In this document: one piece after another, positions 52,135 to 61,469 of the stretch
Position numbering within the stretch: position 1 is the first letter of the stretch
How the letters are laid out: each line of letters begins with the position of its first letter
NCBI GenBank assembly: GCA_965267605.1
Contig: OZ254088.1
Coordinates: 620,001-684,000 of the forward strand
DNA length: 64,000 bases
Origin: G965267605 sp965267605
GTDB lineage: Bacteria > Bacteroidota > Bacteroidia > Flavobacteriales_E > Vicingaceae
Direction of reading: 5' to 3'
Position numbers and translations under genes: made by a program
The notes under the pieces: generated by a model
Seen by the model: only the letters and a program-made list of their open reading frames with translations
Told to the model about the DNA's origin: nothing
Database searches by the model: none

Positions 52135-53144
52135 AGAAAGCCTATTTCTAATCTGTCGTTGCCGAGTGTTCTGTTCATGGTTACTTCGAATGCTATGTCT
52201 GGTGCAGCAATGCCGTTGCCGAGTGGTTCTTCTGAAATAAACCTTCTTACCTCGTCAATGGCATTGGCCTTGTGAAACGCGTTGATTGTCTTCGTTCCTC
52301 CCTCTACGAGGATGGATAGGTGCCCAAGCTTGTACACGTGCGACATTACCTGTCTTAACCAATGTTCACGATCAATTGGAACGCTGTTTGGTGCATCGGG
52401 TTGAGTGGTGAACAACGTGAAGTTGTCGTCAATCGTAAAAACTTTGCTGTCTTGTGGCAGGTTTCCATGAAGGTCCACAATTAATCTATGCGGATTCCGA
52501 CCTTCTACGTGCCTTACCGTGAGCTGGGGATTATCGTTCAAAACAGTATTCCCACCTATCAGAATGCAGTCTTCGTGGGTTCTCCATTCGTGAACAAGGC
52601 TCCTGCTTACAATCCCCGAAATGGGTGTTGATACACCCTTGTCTGTTTCCTGCTGGTCGATGAAGCCATCCTTTGATTCTGCCCATTTCGCGACAACGTA
52701 GGGTAGTTGTTCTTGGTGATACTTGTAGAATCTTCGATTCAAATGAAGACACTCTTGTTCGAGGATTCCGCTGTGGACTGCTATTCCATTGTTCTGTAGG
52801 TACTCGATTCCTTTGCCGGCAACTACCGGGTTGGGGTCCAAAGCACCAACGTACACTTCTGCAATTCCATATTTAACAATGGCTTCAACGCACGGAGGTG
52901 TTTTTCCATGGTGGCAACATGGCTCGAGGTTAACGAATAAGGTGCTGCCGGCCAATTGATCCCCGCTTAATTGTGTAATGACCTCTATCTCAGCATGGGG
53001 TCCACCGAACCTTTGATGATGCCCTTTGGCAAGCAATTCGCCATTCCTTATAATAGCAGCACCCACCAGTGGATTAGGACTTACTTTACCCAATCCCTTT
53101 TTGGCTTCATCCAGGCACAGTTGCATGTAAACCTCTGGGTTCAT
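52131..53144 (-). CDS. ribD: Bifunctional riboflavin biosynthesis protein RibD
   Basis: Deaminates and then reduces the pyrimidine intermediate of riboflavin synthesis. It has 337 residues. The deaminase zinc site has HAE at 50-52 and PCCHHGKTPPC (C76, C85). The reductase domain has HEDCILIGGNTV and LSILVEGGTKTINAF. The ATG at 53144 is chosen; the frame upstream lies in the intergenic region and prmC. It heads the minus-strand run and is divergent from prmC. No other rib gene is present. Confidence 0.94.
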   Translation of the reverse strand: MNPEVYMQLCLDEAKKGLGKVSPNPLVGAAIIRNGELLAKGHHQRFGGPHAEIEVITQLSGDQLAGSTLFVNLEPCCHHGKTPPCVEAIVKYGIAEVYVGALDPNPVVAGKGIEYLQNNGIAVHSGILEQECLHLNRRFYKYHQEQLPYVVAKWAESKDGFIDQQETDKGVSTPISGIVSRSLVHEWRTHEDCILIGGNTVLNDNPQLTVRHVEGRNPHRLIVDLHGNLPQDSKVFTIDDNFTLFTTQPDAPNSVPIDREHWLRQVMSHVYKLGHLSILVEGGTKTINAFHKANAIDEVRRFISEEPLGNGIAAPDIAFEVTMNRTLGNDRLEIGFL

Positions 53145-53201
53145 GATGCTAAAATATTTAATATTGGAAGGTCTGTGCCAATCGTGGCCTTTGGGAGTGA
53201 A

Positions 53202-54023
53202 ATGACCGATCAATTTACTGAGCATATTTCTGAACAATTCTCACCTACGGAGAAGAAGAGAATAGCACGCGAACTTGTTGCTAAGATCCTGGACAAGCGG
53301 TTCGACAAAGTGTTGCTTTCCGAACTTGTGTTAACATCTGAGCAGGAGCGTGAATTCCTATCAATGATAGATAGAATAAATGGGGGTGAGCCGCTGCAGT
53401 ATGTGACGGGTTTGGTTGAGTTTTGTGGCCTTGAATTAGAGGTGGATAACAGGGTTCTGATACCTCGTCCGGAGACTGAGGAAATGGTTCAAATAGCGTC
53501 AAAAATGATTTCTGAACGAGATTCCCAATCTATCTTAGATGTTGGTTCAGGTAGTGGGTGTATAATACTGGCTATTAGTAATTTAAACTCAAGTAAAAAA
53601 TGCGTAGGAATAGATATTTCTGATGCTTCTTTGGAGGTGGCAAGAGCGAATAATGACAGAGTTGGGCTAAGTGTTGATTTTCAAAAGTGCGATGCTTTGA
53701 ATGGTAACGTAGAGGGTACTTTCGATATGATCATTTCCAATCCACCTTACGTGCTCAAAAGTGACCGGAAAAAGATGAGTTCAACCGTATACGATTATGA
53801 GCCGGATCTTGCTCTTTTCGTAGAGGATGACGACCCACTTTTATTCTATCGGGCAATAGCCGAAAAGTGGGTTCATAACCTTAACAAAGGAGGTGTGATC
53901 GTGTTGGAGGTTCACCAGGATTTAGCAGGTCGTGTAGCCGGCTTATTTAAATCGGCTAATTTTGATGAAGTTGAAATAAGAAAGGACTTTTACGGAAATG
54001 ATCGATTCGTAATATGCGCGTAG
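53202..54023 (+). CDS. prmC: Release factor glutamine methyltransferase PrmC
   Basis: Methylates the GGQ glutamine of peptide release factors 1 and 2. It has 273 residues: N-terminal helical domain, LDVGSGSGCIILA (about 112-124) as the SAM loop, and NPPY (180-183), the glutamine-binding motif. A box TAATATTG (53159-53166) may be its promoter. It overlaps the next gene by ten bases. Confidence 0.95.
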   Translation: MTDQFTEHISEQFSPTEKKRIARELVAKILDKRFDKVLLSELVLTSEQEREFLSMIDRINGGEPLQYVTGLVEFCGLELEVDNRVLIPRPETEEMVQIASKMISERDSQSILDVGSGSGCIILAISNLNSSKKCVGIDISDASLEVARANNDRVGLSVDFQKCDALNGNVEGTFDMIISNPPYVLKSDRKKMSSTVYDYEPDLALFVEDDDPLLFYRAIAEKWVHNLNKGGVIVLEVHQDLAGRVAGLFKSANFDEVEIRKDFYGNDRFVICA

Positions 54024-54916
54024 CTTTTCTCATACCCATTTTCAGTTTGTTGGTAACACTTCCTGTGATAGCACAGAAGAAGAATGACCTGAAACGAGAT
54101 ACAACGAATCGGAAGACCGTAACCTTTGGTGGTGGGGCCAAAAAGAAGGAGCCCAAAGAGAAAAAGACGAAAGAGCAAAAGGAGAAGAAGACACTGTCCT
54201 TTGATGGTCCTGTAGTCAAAGAAAAAAAAGATAGAACCCCAAAAGACACAACCGCCAAGGAGAAAGGGAAGTGGAAGTTTCTTTTTGCCTTTGATGCACG
54301 AAGCTCCTTTATTCGGTTTGATGGTGCTACACACAACGCAAAGCTTTTCGGTCTCAAATTGGGTGCTACTTACAAAAACAGGCATCGATTTGGGTGGGGC
54401 GTGTATTTCTTACAGAACAATAAGACGCCAATTGTGGTGGAGAAAGGATTGGTCCCAAGGTTGGATACCATTACAAATGAGATTGTTTTGGATACACTTG
54501 TTCACCGCGTGAACTTTGGTTACCAGAGTCTATTTTACGAGTATGTGTTCTATCAAAAACGTAGGTGGGAGTTCTCAGCTCCGTTGCACATTGGATATGG
54601 TGTAGCCGAGGTCCGAGAAGGTATCAGAGGCCAGCTGGGAGATTCACTTATTGGAAGCGTGGGTGTTCCACTTATGGGGTTGTCGGTAGGTGGTCATTAC
54701 AAAGTGATGCCGTGGATCGGAGTTGGTGCCGGTGTGGGTTATCGCTTGATGCTCAGTGGAGACAATAATGTACGTAGGGCTTTGAACGCTCCGCTCTTCA
54801 TTATTAAAGTGAAGTTATTTTTGGGAGATACGTACCGAGGTGTATTTAAACGAAAGCACGGTTACCGCATGTTATACCGGAAGTGTGATCCGTGCAAAGC
54901 AGATTGGAGCGACTAA
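54014..54916 (+). CDS. Outer-membrane-like protein with charged linker
   Basis: A 300-residue protein with a signal peptide (IPIFSLLVTLPVIAQ). A lysine-rich, low-complexity linker (residues 25-80, many KEKK units and TVTFGGG/TLSFDGP motifs) is followed by a beta-barrel-like region with alternating aromatic and glycine residues (YQSLFYEYVFYQKRRWEF, GVGAGVGYRLM). The barrel probably sits in the outer membrane. Cotranscribed with prmC and convergent with yjbQ. Confidence 0.65.
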   Translation: MRVAFLIPIFSLLVTLPVIAQKKNDLKRDTTNRKTVTFGGGAKKKEPKEKKTKEQKEKKTLSFDGPVVKEKKDRTPKDTTAKEKGKWKFLFAFDARSSFIRFDGATHNAKLFGLKLGATYKNRHRFGWGVYFLQNNKTPIVVEKGLVPRLDTITNEIVLDTLVHRVNFGYQSLFYEYVFYQKRRWEFSAPLHIGYGVAEVREGIRGQLGDSLIGSVGVPLMGLSVGGHYKVMPWIGVGAGVGYRLMLSGDNNVRRALNAPLFIIKVKLFLGDTYRGVFKRKHGYRMLYRKCDPCKADWSD

Positions 54917-55317
54917 GAGATCGTTACAACCAATTTTCTTGAACCACCATTGTTCCTGAACTCGCATAAGTAAATACCTTGCCAGGTACCCAGGTTGAAT
55001 CTTCCATTCGTGACAGGCACTGATACAGAACTACCTACCAGGGTGCTCTTTGTATGAGCAGGCATATCATCGCTACCCTCAAACGTATGTTCGTAGTATG
55101 AAGCGTTCTCCGGTACAATTCTCTCAAGATCCTGCTCCAAGTCAGATCTTACTGTTGGGTCGGCATTTTCATTGATTGTAATACCCGCGGAGGTGTGCTT
55201 GATGAATATGTGTGCAATACCTGTTTCAGGCAAAGAGCCTAGCTGATCAACAATTTCAGATGTCACAAGGTGAATACCCCGGGCTTTTGGACTTAACGTA
55301 ATTTCCTTCTGAAACAC
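54913..55317 (-). CDS. YjbQ-family protein
   Basis: A 134-residue protein of the YjbQ (UPF0047) family, with GIAHIFIKHTSAGITINENA and GTWQGIYLCEFR as signature strands. Some members act as secondary thiamine-phosphate synthases. The GTG start shares one base with the upstream stop (TAGTG), so it is coupled to the E1 gene. Since E1 uses thiamine diphosphate, a link through the cofactor is possible. Confidence 0.88.
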   Translation of the reverse strand: MFQKEITLSPKARGIHLVTSEIVDQLGSLPETGIAHIFIKHTSAGITINENADPTVRSDLEQDLERIVPENASYYEHTFEGSDDMPAHTKSTLVGSSVSVPVTNGRFNLGTWQGIYLCEFRNNGGSRKLVVTIS

Positions 55318-57413
55318 TAGTAAGACAGAATGTTCAGAATGGCCTGAGCCACCTTATCTGCATTTGGAAGCATGGTTTGCTCCAGTGTAGAGTTCAATGG
55401 AATGGCTGGAAGGTTTTCAGAGCCTACAACTTCAACAGGAGCATCCAAATGCTCAAAACACTCGCGCTGTATTCTTCCTGCAACGCTTTGAGCGAACGTA
55501 TTGAATACCGGTTCTTCTGTAACCACCAAACACTTGTTGTGACGCTTCACAGCTTCGAAGATGGTTTCTTCATCAAGTGGAACCAGTGATCTTAAATCGA
55601 TGATCTCAACCTGACCTTCAAAATCCCTTGCAGCATTGCTCGCCCAATAAACACCCATACCATAAGTGATTACACAGAGTGACTTGCCCGCATCAATTTG
55701 GCTTTGCTCCGCTTCTTTCACGATGCGTGCTTTTCCAAATGGAACTACATAATCTTCATCCGGCTCAATTGTTTGAGCAGCTTCAGTTCCAGGAATCTTA
55801 CTCCAATAAAGACCTTTATGCTCCAATAAAACTACGGGGTTTGGATCGTAGTACGCAGCCTTCATCAGACCCTTCAAATCCGCACCTGTACTCGGATAGC
55901 CGATCTTGATTCCCCGGATGTTGGTTAGAACAGATTCACAGCTTGACGAGTGATAGGGCCCACCACTGCCATACGCACCAATAGGCACTCTGATAATAGA
56001 ACTCACAGGCCATTTACCATTAGATAGGTAGTACGACCTGCTTACCTCTGTAAACAGCTGGTTCAATCCTGGCCAGATATAATCTGCGAACTGAACTTCA
56101 ACAATTGGCTTTAATCCTACGGCACTCATGCCTACCGTACTGCCGATGATAAAAGCTTCCTGAATTGGGGTATTGAATACGCGGTCATCGCCAAATTTCT
56201 GAGCAAGGGTTGCTGCCTCTCTGAACACACCACCCAGTCTTCCTCCAACATCCTGACCGTAGAGTAGGCATTCCTGATGCTTGTGCATGAGTTCCTGCAC
56301 AGCGAAAAGTGCACAGTCAACCATTACGGTAGGTTCTTTTCCTTGCGGTTCCCTTTCACCTGCCTCCTCAGTAATAGGTGTTGGTGCAAAGTCGTAATCG
56401 AAAAGATCTTCTGGCTTAGGGTCTTCAGCATCAAGTGCTCTTTCGAAATCACCTGATACTATTTCGTAAGCAGCCTTTTCAATTTTCTCTAGTTCAGACT
56501 TTTTGATGCCCTCTTTCTCCAATTGCTTCTTGAACAATGGATAGGGGTCCCGTTTCGCATGTTCATCAAGATCATCTCTGTACCATTCCTTTCTAACCCC
56601 ACTCGTATGGTGGTTCAGAAGGGGAACCTTAGCATGTACCATAACAGGTCTGCGTTCTTCGCGAATGATCTGGAGCGCCTTTCTGATCGTATTGTACGAT
56701 TTCAGGAAGTCACTTCCATTGATCGTCATCACTTCAAGACCCTTAAAACCTTTGGCATAATGCGTAGCATCTTGCGCGCGAATCTCTTTAGCATGTGCAG
56801 AGATATCCCACTCATTATCCTGTATCAAATAAAGGATAGGTAGTTTCTTGAGTACTGCCATTTGGAAGGCTTCGGATACTTCACCTTCCGTAATGGATGC
56901 GTCTCCCAGAGAGCATACCACTACTGGATTTTCCTGCTCCTTGTCTTGTTCAATTCCAATCTTCTCCTTGTACTGGATACCCATCGCAACACCAGTGGTA
57001 GGTATTGCCTGCATACCTGTAGCCGAAGATTGGTGAGGAATCTTGGGTTTGTCATCATCTCTCAAAGAGGGATGACTATAGTAGGTCCTACCACCTGAGA
57101 AGGGATCATCTCTTTTGGCAAGCAATTGTAGCATAAGGTCATATGGAGACATGCCGATTCCCAGAAGAATGGAATCATCACGGTAATATGCCGATAGGTA
57201 ATCTTGAGGTAGTAGCTGCATTCCAACCGCCAGCTGAATGGCCTCATGACCTCTGGAAGTTGCGTGTACGTATTTTGACGTGAGTTTTGCGTGTTCTTCA
57301 TATTTCTCCGACATAGCTTTCGCTTGCGTCATTAGGGAGAATGCCTCACGCAGAATATCCTTTGGTATTCCTTCGTTCTTTTTCACCGACTTTTTCTCTG
57401 CTGCTTGCGCCAT
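55317..57413 (-). CDS. 2-oxoacid dehydrogenase E1, fused alpha and beta subunits
   Basis: A 698-residue thiamine-diphosphate enzyme that decarboxylates branched-chain or related 2-oxoacids. The alpha part (about 1-350) has TSRGHEAIQLAVG and the cofactor loop GDASITEGEVSEAF with N near QDNEW. The beta part (about 370-698) has GQDVGGRLGGVFREA and EVQFADYIWPGLNQL, then VVTEEP. The start at 57413 is chosen over upstream codons. No E2 or E3 gene is in the window. Confidence 0.92.
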   Translation of the reverse strand: MAQAAEKKSVKKNEGIPKDILREAFSLMTQAKAMSEKYEEHAKLTSKYVHATSRGHEAIQLAVGMQLLPQDYLSAYYRDDSILLGIGMSPYDLMLQLLAKRDDPFSGGRTYYSHPSLRDDDKPKIPHQSSATGMQAIPTTGVAMGIQYKEKIGIEQDKEQENPVVVCSLGDASITEGEVSEAFQMAVLKKLPILYLIQDNEWDISAHAKEIRAQDATHYAKGFKGLEVMTINGSDFLKSYNTIRKALQIIREERRPVMVHAKVPLLNHHTSGVRKEWYRDDLDEHAKRDPYPLFKKQLEKEGIKKSELEKIEKAAYEIVSGDFERALDAEDPKPEDLFDYDFAPTPITEEAGEREPQGKEPTVMVDCALFAVQELMHKHQECLLYGQDVGGRLGGVFREAATLAQKFGDDRVFNTPIQEAFIIGSTVGMSAVGLKPIVEVQFADYIWPGLNQLFTEVSRSYYLSNGKWPVSSIIRVPIGAYGSGGPYHSSSCESVLTNIRGIKIGYPSTGADLKGLMKAAYYDPNPVVLLEHKGLYWSKIPGTEAAQTIEPDEDYVVPFGKARIVKEAEQSQIDAGKSLCVITYGMGVYWASNAARDFEGQVEIIDLRSLVPLDEETIFEAVKRHNKCLVVTEEPVFNTFAQSVAGRIQRECFEHLDAPVEVVGSENLPAIPLNSTLEQTMLPNADKVAQAILNILSY

Positions 57414-57504
57414 CCTGAAAATTTCAAGGGCATTAAAGATACAAAATAGCCTTTGAAAGCGTTTTAGACGTGTTTTACGCAATCTTAATGCATTGCCATT
57501 TTAT

Positions 57505-57512
57505 TACATTTG
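57505..57512 (+). promoter_or_regulatory. -7 box of the YfhO operon
   Basis: TACATTTG matches TAnnTTTG exactly and lies 22 bases before the YfhO start. The opposite strand in the same gap holds TATCTTTA (57434-57441) ahead of the E1 gene, a weaker match. Confidence 0.5.
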
Positions 57513-57534
57513 TTGATCTCGAAAACTAGCTCCC

Positions 57535-60174
57535 ATGGCCAATTTTGATATGAAAAAACTACTACCCCACATTGTTGCAGTGGTGGTGTTTCTGTTGCTT
57601 ACCGTAGCTTTCTTTAGTCCTATTTTAAAGGGATATACGCTAAATCAGGGCGATATTAGAAATTGGCAGGGCGTTGCGAAGGAGATAGTTGATCAAAGGG
57701 AAAGTACAGGAGAGCAGGCACTTTGGACCAACAGTCTTTTTGGTGGAATGCCGGCCTATTTGATCACTATTAAGTATTCCGGGAATCTGCTTAAACACTT
57801 TCACCAGGTGTTTTCGGCAGGAATTCCTCAACCTATGGGGTTCTTGCTCATTTGTATGCTTGGGTTCTATTTCCTCATGTTGGTGCTACGAATCAATCCC
57901 TGGATTGGCCTGATTGGGGCCGTGGCATTTGCCTTTTCAACTTATTTCGTCATCATTATCGAGGCGGGGCATAACACCAAGTTGCAAGCCATCGCATATA
58001 TGGCTCCCTTGCTGGGATCCTTGATACTCACCTTTAGGGGAAAGTACCTGCTGGGGGGGGCGCTTACTGGTGTTTTCCTGGCGCTCGAGATTTCGTGTAA
58101 TCACCTCCAGATCACCTATTACCTCTTCCTCCTTATTCTGGTATACGGTGTTATAGAACTAGTGAACGCGGTAATGAAAAAGCAGTTTTCGCAATTTGCG
58201 AAAGCGGCCATGGTGGCAGTGATGGCTGGGGCAATAGGTGTAGGTGCTAACGTGAATAGGCTATGGGGCCTCATTGAGTATAGCGAGTACTCCACCAGAG
58301 GACAGTCGGAGCTTACATCCAATATGGAGGATAAGACGTCAGGGCTTGATAAGTCTTACGCTACAGCATGGAGTTATGGGAAAGATGAGACATGGACACT
58401 CCTGATACCTAATTACAAGGGTGGTGGTTCAGGTGCTATCATGACGGATAATGAAGACGCACTGGATGCAGTCACTAACCCTCAAATGAAACAACTTGTG
58501 GCACAGCTGTCTCCGTACTTTGGAGATCAACCATTTACCTCGGGCCCTGTATATATAGGGGCAATTCTTTGTTTCCTTTTTGTTTTGGGGCTGCTGATAA
58601 CGGATGGCCCGCTCAAGTGGGTAATGATCGTAGGAACCATCCTGTCCATAGCCCTTTCTTGGGGCAAAAACTACGTTTCCTGGACGATATTACTCCCACT
58701 GATTATTTGCCCAATAGTAAGGTTCCTGGTCAAAGAGGAGATTCGGAAATATGTGGATATCGTTTTTGCTATTCTGATTGTGCTCACAGCGAGTATGGAG
58801 ATTGGTCCATCGTTGACAGATTTCTTCCTGGAGAAGGTTCCGGGCTACAATAAGTTCCGAACTGTATCTATGACTTTGGTATTGGCGGAGCTCACCATTC
58901 CGGTGCTAGCCTGCATGGCCCTGGACCAGATTGTGAAGAAGTTCAATAAGGAGCATTTAAAAAAGCTCTATGTGGGCTTTGGAATAGCGGGGGGGCTTTG
59001 TCTGTTGTTATACCTGATGGGCCAAAGCTACAGTGGTGCTGGTGATGTGCAGTTGCAGCAGCAATTGGTACAGGCGGGCATTCAGCAAGCAATGATACCT
59101 GAGGTAATGACCCAGTTGGGATTGGCACGTGAATCCATCTTCGAGTCGGATGCGCTGAGAAGCTTCGGTTTCATTCTATTGGCGTTTGTTACCCTGTTTT
59201 TCTTTGCAAGAAAGACTTATGGCAAAGAGGTGTTATTGGTGCTCCTCGGCATATTCATTCTAGCTGATATGTGGACAGTAAACAAGAGATATATAGATAC
59301 TGATACCACCAAGCAGTACTCTCAGTGGGTGAAGAAGAGAGATAAAAAGGTGGCTTACCAGCCTGACGGTGCAGATCAGGCCATCCTCCAGGATACGGAC
59401 CCGAACTTTAGGGTTTACAACTTAACCATGCGTTTAGATCAGGATTCTCGTACGTCATACTTCCACAAGTCGCTTGGGGGTTACCACGGGGCAAAAATGA
59501 AGCGCTATCAGGAGCTGATTGATTTTCATCTGAGTAAAGGAAACCCTGGGGTCATCAACATGCTGAACGCCAAGTACTTTATTGATCAGGTGCCTGACCC
59601 ACAAGACCCCAGCGGACAAAAAAGGATTCGACAGGCAAGATCCAATCCAGGTGCTTTGGGTAATGTGTGGTTTGTTTCGGAAGCTAAAATGGTGGCAAAC
59701 GCAGATGAAGAGATCGCTGCCCTTGAGGGATTGGATCCTTCGAAAACAGCCGTTGTTGATCAGCGATACGCGGACCAGGTAACCGGTACAAGTTTTAACC
59801 CTCAGGGCTCCATAACACAGACATCCTATAAACCCGGTGAGTGGATCTATCAGTCCGACACCAAAGCGGAGGGTCTGGCAGTTTTCTCGGAGATATATTA
59901 CCCGAAGGGAATGAAAGTGACCATTGACGATCAGGAAGCACAGCACTTTAGAACCAACTATGTGTTACGTGGTATGGTTGTACCTGCAGGTAAGCATACC
60001 ATTAAATTCAGTTTTGAGCCGAACTCGTACTACGTTGGAGAAAAGGTATCTCTGGCATGTTCGGGACTACTACTATTGGCACTGGCTTTTGCAGGATTCA
60101 GGGCGTTTAAGGGGTCGTCCGACCCAACCACCGAGCCTGAACCTGAAGAAGAAGTCCCTTCAGAAGAGGAATGA
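57535..60174 (+). CDS. YfhO-family membrane protein
   Basis: An 879-residue polytopic protein with about twelve transmembrane helices, a central soluble part (residues 600-820) and an acidic tail (EPEPEEEVPSEEE). The N terminus with YTLNQGDIRNWQGVAKEI and FGGMPAYL belongs to the YfhO family of GT-C-like proteins, thought to add sugars to cell-wall polymers or proteins. It is the first of four genes linked by ATGA overlaps. Confidence 0.87.
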   Translation: MANFDMKKLLPHIVAVVVFLLLTVAFFSPILKGYTLNQGDIRNWQGVAKEIVDQRESTGEQALWTNSLFGGMPAYLITIKYSGNLLKHFHQVFSAGIPQPMGFLLICMLGFYFLMLVLRINPWIGLIGAVAFAFSTYFVIIIEAGHNTKLQAIAYMAPLLGSLILTFRGKYLLGGALTGVFLALEISCNHLQITYYLFLLILVYGVIELVNAVMKKQFSQFAKAAMVAVMAGAIGVGANVNRLWGLIEYSEYSTRGQSELTSNMEDKTSGLDKSYATAWSYGKDETWTLLIPNYKGGGSGAIMTDNEDALDAVTNPQMKQLVAQLSPYFGDQPFTSGPVYIGAILCFLFVLGLLITDGPLKWVMIVGTILSIALSWGKNYVSWTILLPLIICPIVRFLVKEEIRKYVDIVFAILIVLTASMEIGPSLTDFFLEKVPGYNKFRTVSMTLVLAELTIPVLACMALDQIVKKFNKEHLKKLYVGFGIAGGLCLLLYLMGQSYSGAGDVQLQQQLVQAGIQQAMIPEVMTQLGLARESIFESDALRSFGFILLAFVTLFFFARKTYGKEVLLVLLGIFILADMWTVNKRYIDTDTTKQYSQWVKKRDKKVAYQPDGADQAILQDTDPNFRVYNLTMRLDQDSRTSYFHKSLGGYHGAKMKRYQELIDFHLSKGNPGVINMLNAKYFIDQVPDPQDPSGQKRIRQARSNPGALGNVWFVSEAKMVANADEEIAALEGLDPSKTAVVDQRYADQVTGTSFNPQGSITQTSYKPGEWIYQSDTKAEGLAVFSEIYYPKGMKVTIDDQEAQHFRTNYVLRGMVVPAGKHTIKFSFEPNSYYVGEKVSLACSGLLLLALAFAGFRAFKGSSDPTTEPEPEEEVPSEEE

Positions 60175-61469
60175 AAAAGGTTCTGATCCTTACTTATTAC
60201 TGGCCGCCAGCTGCGGGGCCCGGGGTGCAGCGCATCCTGAAGTTCTGTAAGTATCTGCGGGAATTCGGTTGGGAACCTGTTGTTGTTACAGTTCAAGATG
60301 GCAGTTACCCTGCTACAGACGATTCGCTTGAAAAGGATGTGCCTGAAGGGTTAAAGGTGATACGAACCAAGACTAGGGAGCCTCACAGGATGTACAACGC
60401 TTTGCGTTTGCAGAAGGGAAAATCAGTCCCGGTAGCGTTGATGGGTATGCGAGACTCAAAGTCCATTCCCAAGAAGGTTTCACTCTGGATACGGGCCAAT
60501 TACTTTATTCCGGACGCACGGAAAGGGTGGATGAAGTATGCGTTTCAAGCAGCTCGCGAAATTGTTCAGAACGAAGATATTTCGGCCGTAATTACCACAG
60601 GGCCTCCGCATAGCACGCATCTTACGGGTATGCGAATCCAAAAAGAATTAGGAGTGAAATGGATTGCAGACATGAGAGACCCCTGGACCCAGGTATATAC
60701 GTATAAACACATGCCGTTTACCGAATCCAGTAAGAGGAAGGATCATAGGTATGAGCAAGCTGTCCTCAACAATGCTGATGCCATTTCAGTAGTTAGTCAC
60801 GGGTTGAAGGACATGTTCCAGGCGGAAGAAAGAGAGATTGAAGTCATCTACAACGGTTTTGATCCAACTGATCTAGGTACTCAATCGGGCTCAGATTCTA
60901 AGCATTTCGTGTGTGGCTACATTGGAAATTTCAAACCCAACCAGAACGTAAGTCAATTTTGGCAGGCAATAGCGGAGCTTTGCGAGGGAGATGATTCCTT
61001 CCGGAACGACTTTCGGTTTGAGGTAACAGGAAACATTGATCCATTTATAGCAGACGAGATCAGGGGTCTTGGCTTAGAACCAAATCTTATCCTGAACGGG
61101 TATGTTTCGCATCATGAAGCAACAGCCAAGATGATGGCATCCAACGTGTTGTTATTTGTTGTGCCTAACGATGAGAACAATCACCTTATTCTAACCGGTA
61201 AGCTCTTTGAATACCTGGGAAGTGGCGTACCGATGCTTTCTGTTGGTCCTGTTAAGGGTAATGCGTCATTGATCATTTCTGATTGTGAGCGGGCAGACAT
61301 GTTGGATTACCAGGACATTGAAGGAATGAAGGGGCAGCTGAGGGCTATGTATACCAGGTGGAAATCCGGGGAAGGACAACAGCAACTATCAGCAGAACCC
61401 GTGAACCGGTATTCGAGAAAGAACCAAACTGGTAAATTGGCAGCGTTGCTTGATAAGATTACAACATGA
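60171..61469 (+). CDS. Glycosyltransferase family 4
   Basis: A 432-residue cytoplasmic GT-B enzyme. The N-terminal domain has PPAAGPGVQRILKFCKYL and the acceptor-side VITTGPPHSTHL; the nucleotide-sugar domain has VIYNGFDPTD and ends with FEYLGSGVPMLSVGP, which carries the E of the EX7E region. The sugar and acceptor are unknown. Overlaps YfhO and the next gene by four bases each. Confidence 0.9.
   Translation: MKKVLILTYYWPPAAGPGVQRILKFCKYLREFGWEPVVVTVQDGSYPATDDSLEKDVPEGLKVIRTKTREPHRMYNALRLQKGKSVPVALMGMRDSKSIPKKVSLWIRANYFIPDARKGWMKYAFQAAREIVQNEDISAVITTGPPHSTHLTGMRIQKELGVKWIADMRDPWTQVYTYKHMPFTESSKRKDHRYEQAVLNNADAISVVSHGLKDMFQAEEREIEVIYNGFDPTDLGTQSGSDSKHFVCGYIGNFKPNQNVSQFWQAIAELCEGDDSFRNDFRFEVTGNIDPFIADEIRGLGLEPNLILNGYVSHHEATAKMMASNVLLFVVPNDENNHLILTGKLFEYLGSGVPMLSVGPVKGNASLIISDCERADMLDYQDIEGMKGQLRAMYTRWKSGEGQQQLSAEPVNRYSRKNQTGKLAALLDKITT

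Noticed and set aside
48113..53144. ribD run as a riboflavin operon
   Set aside because: Only ribD belongs to that pathway; the other members are unrelated and no FMN riboswitch is visible upstream.
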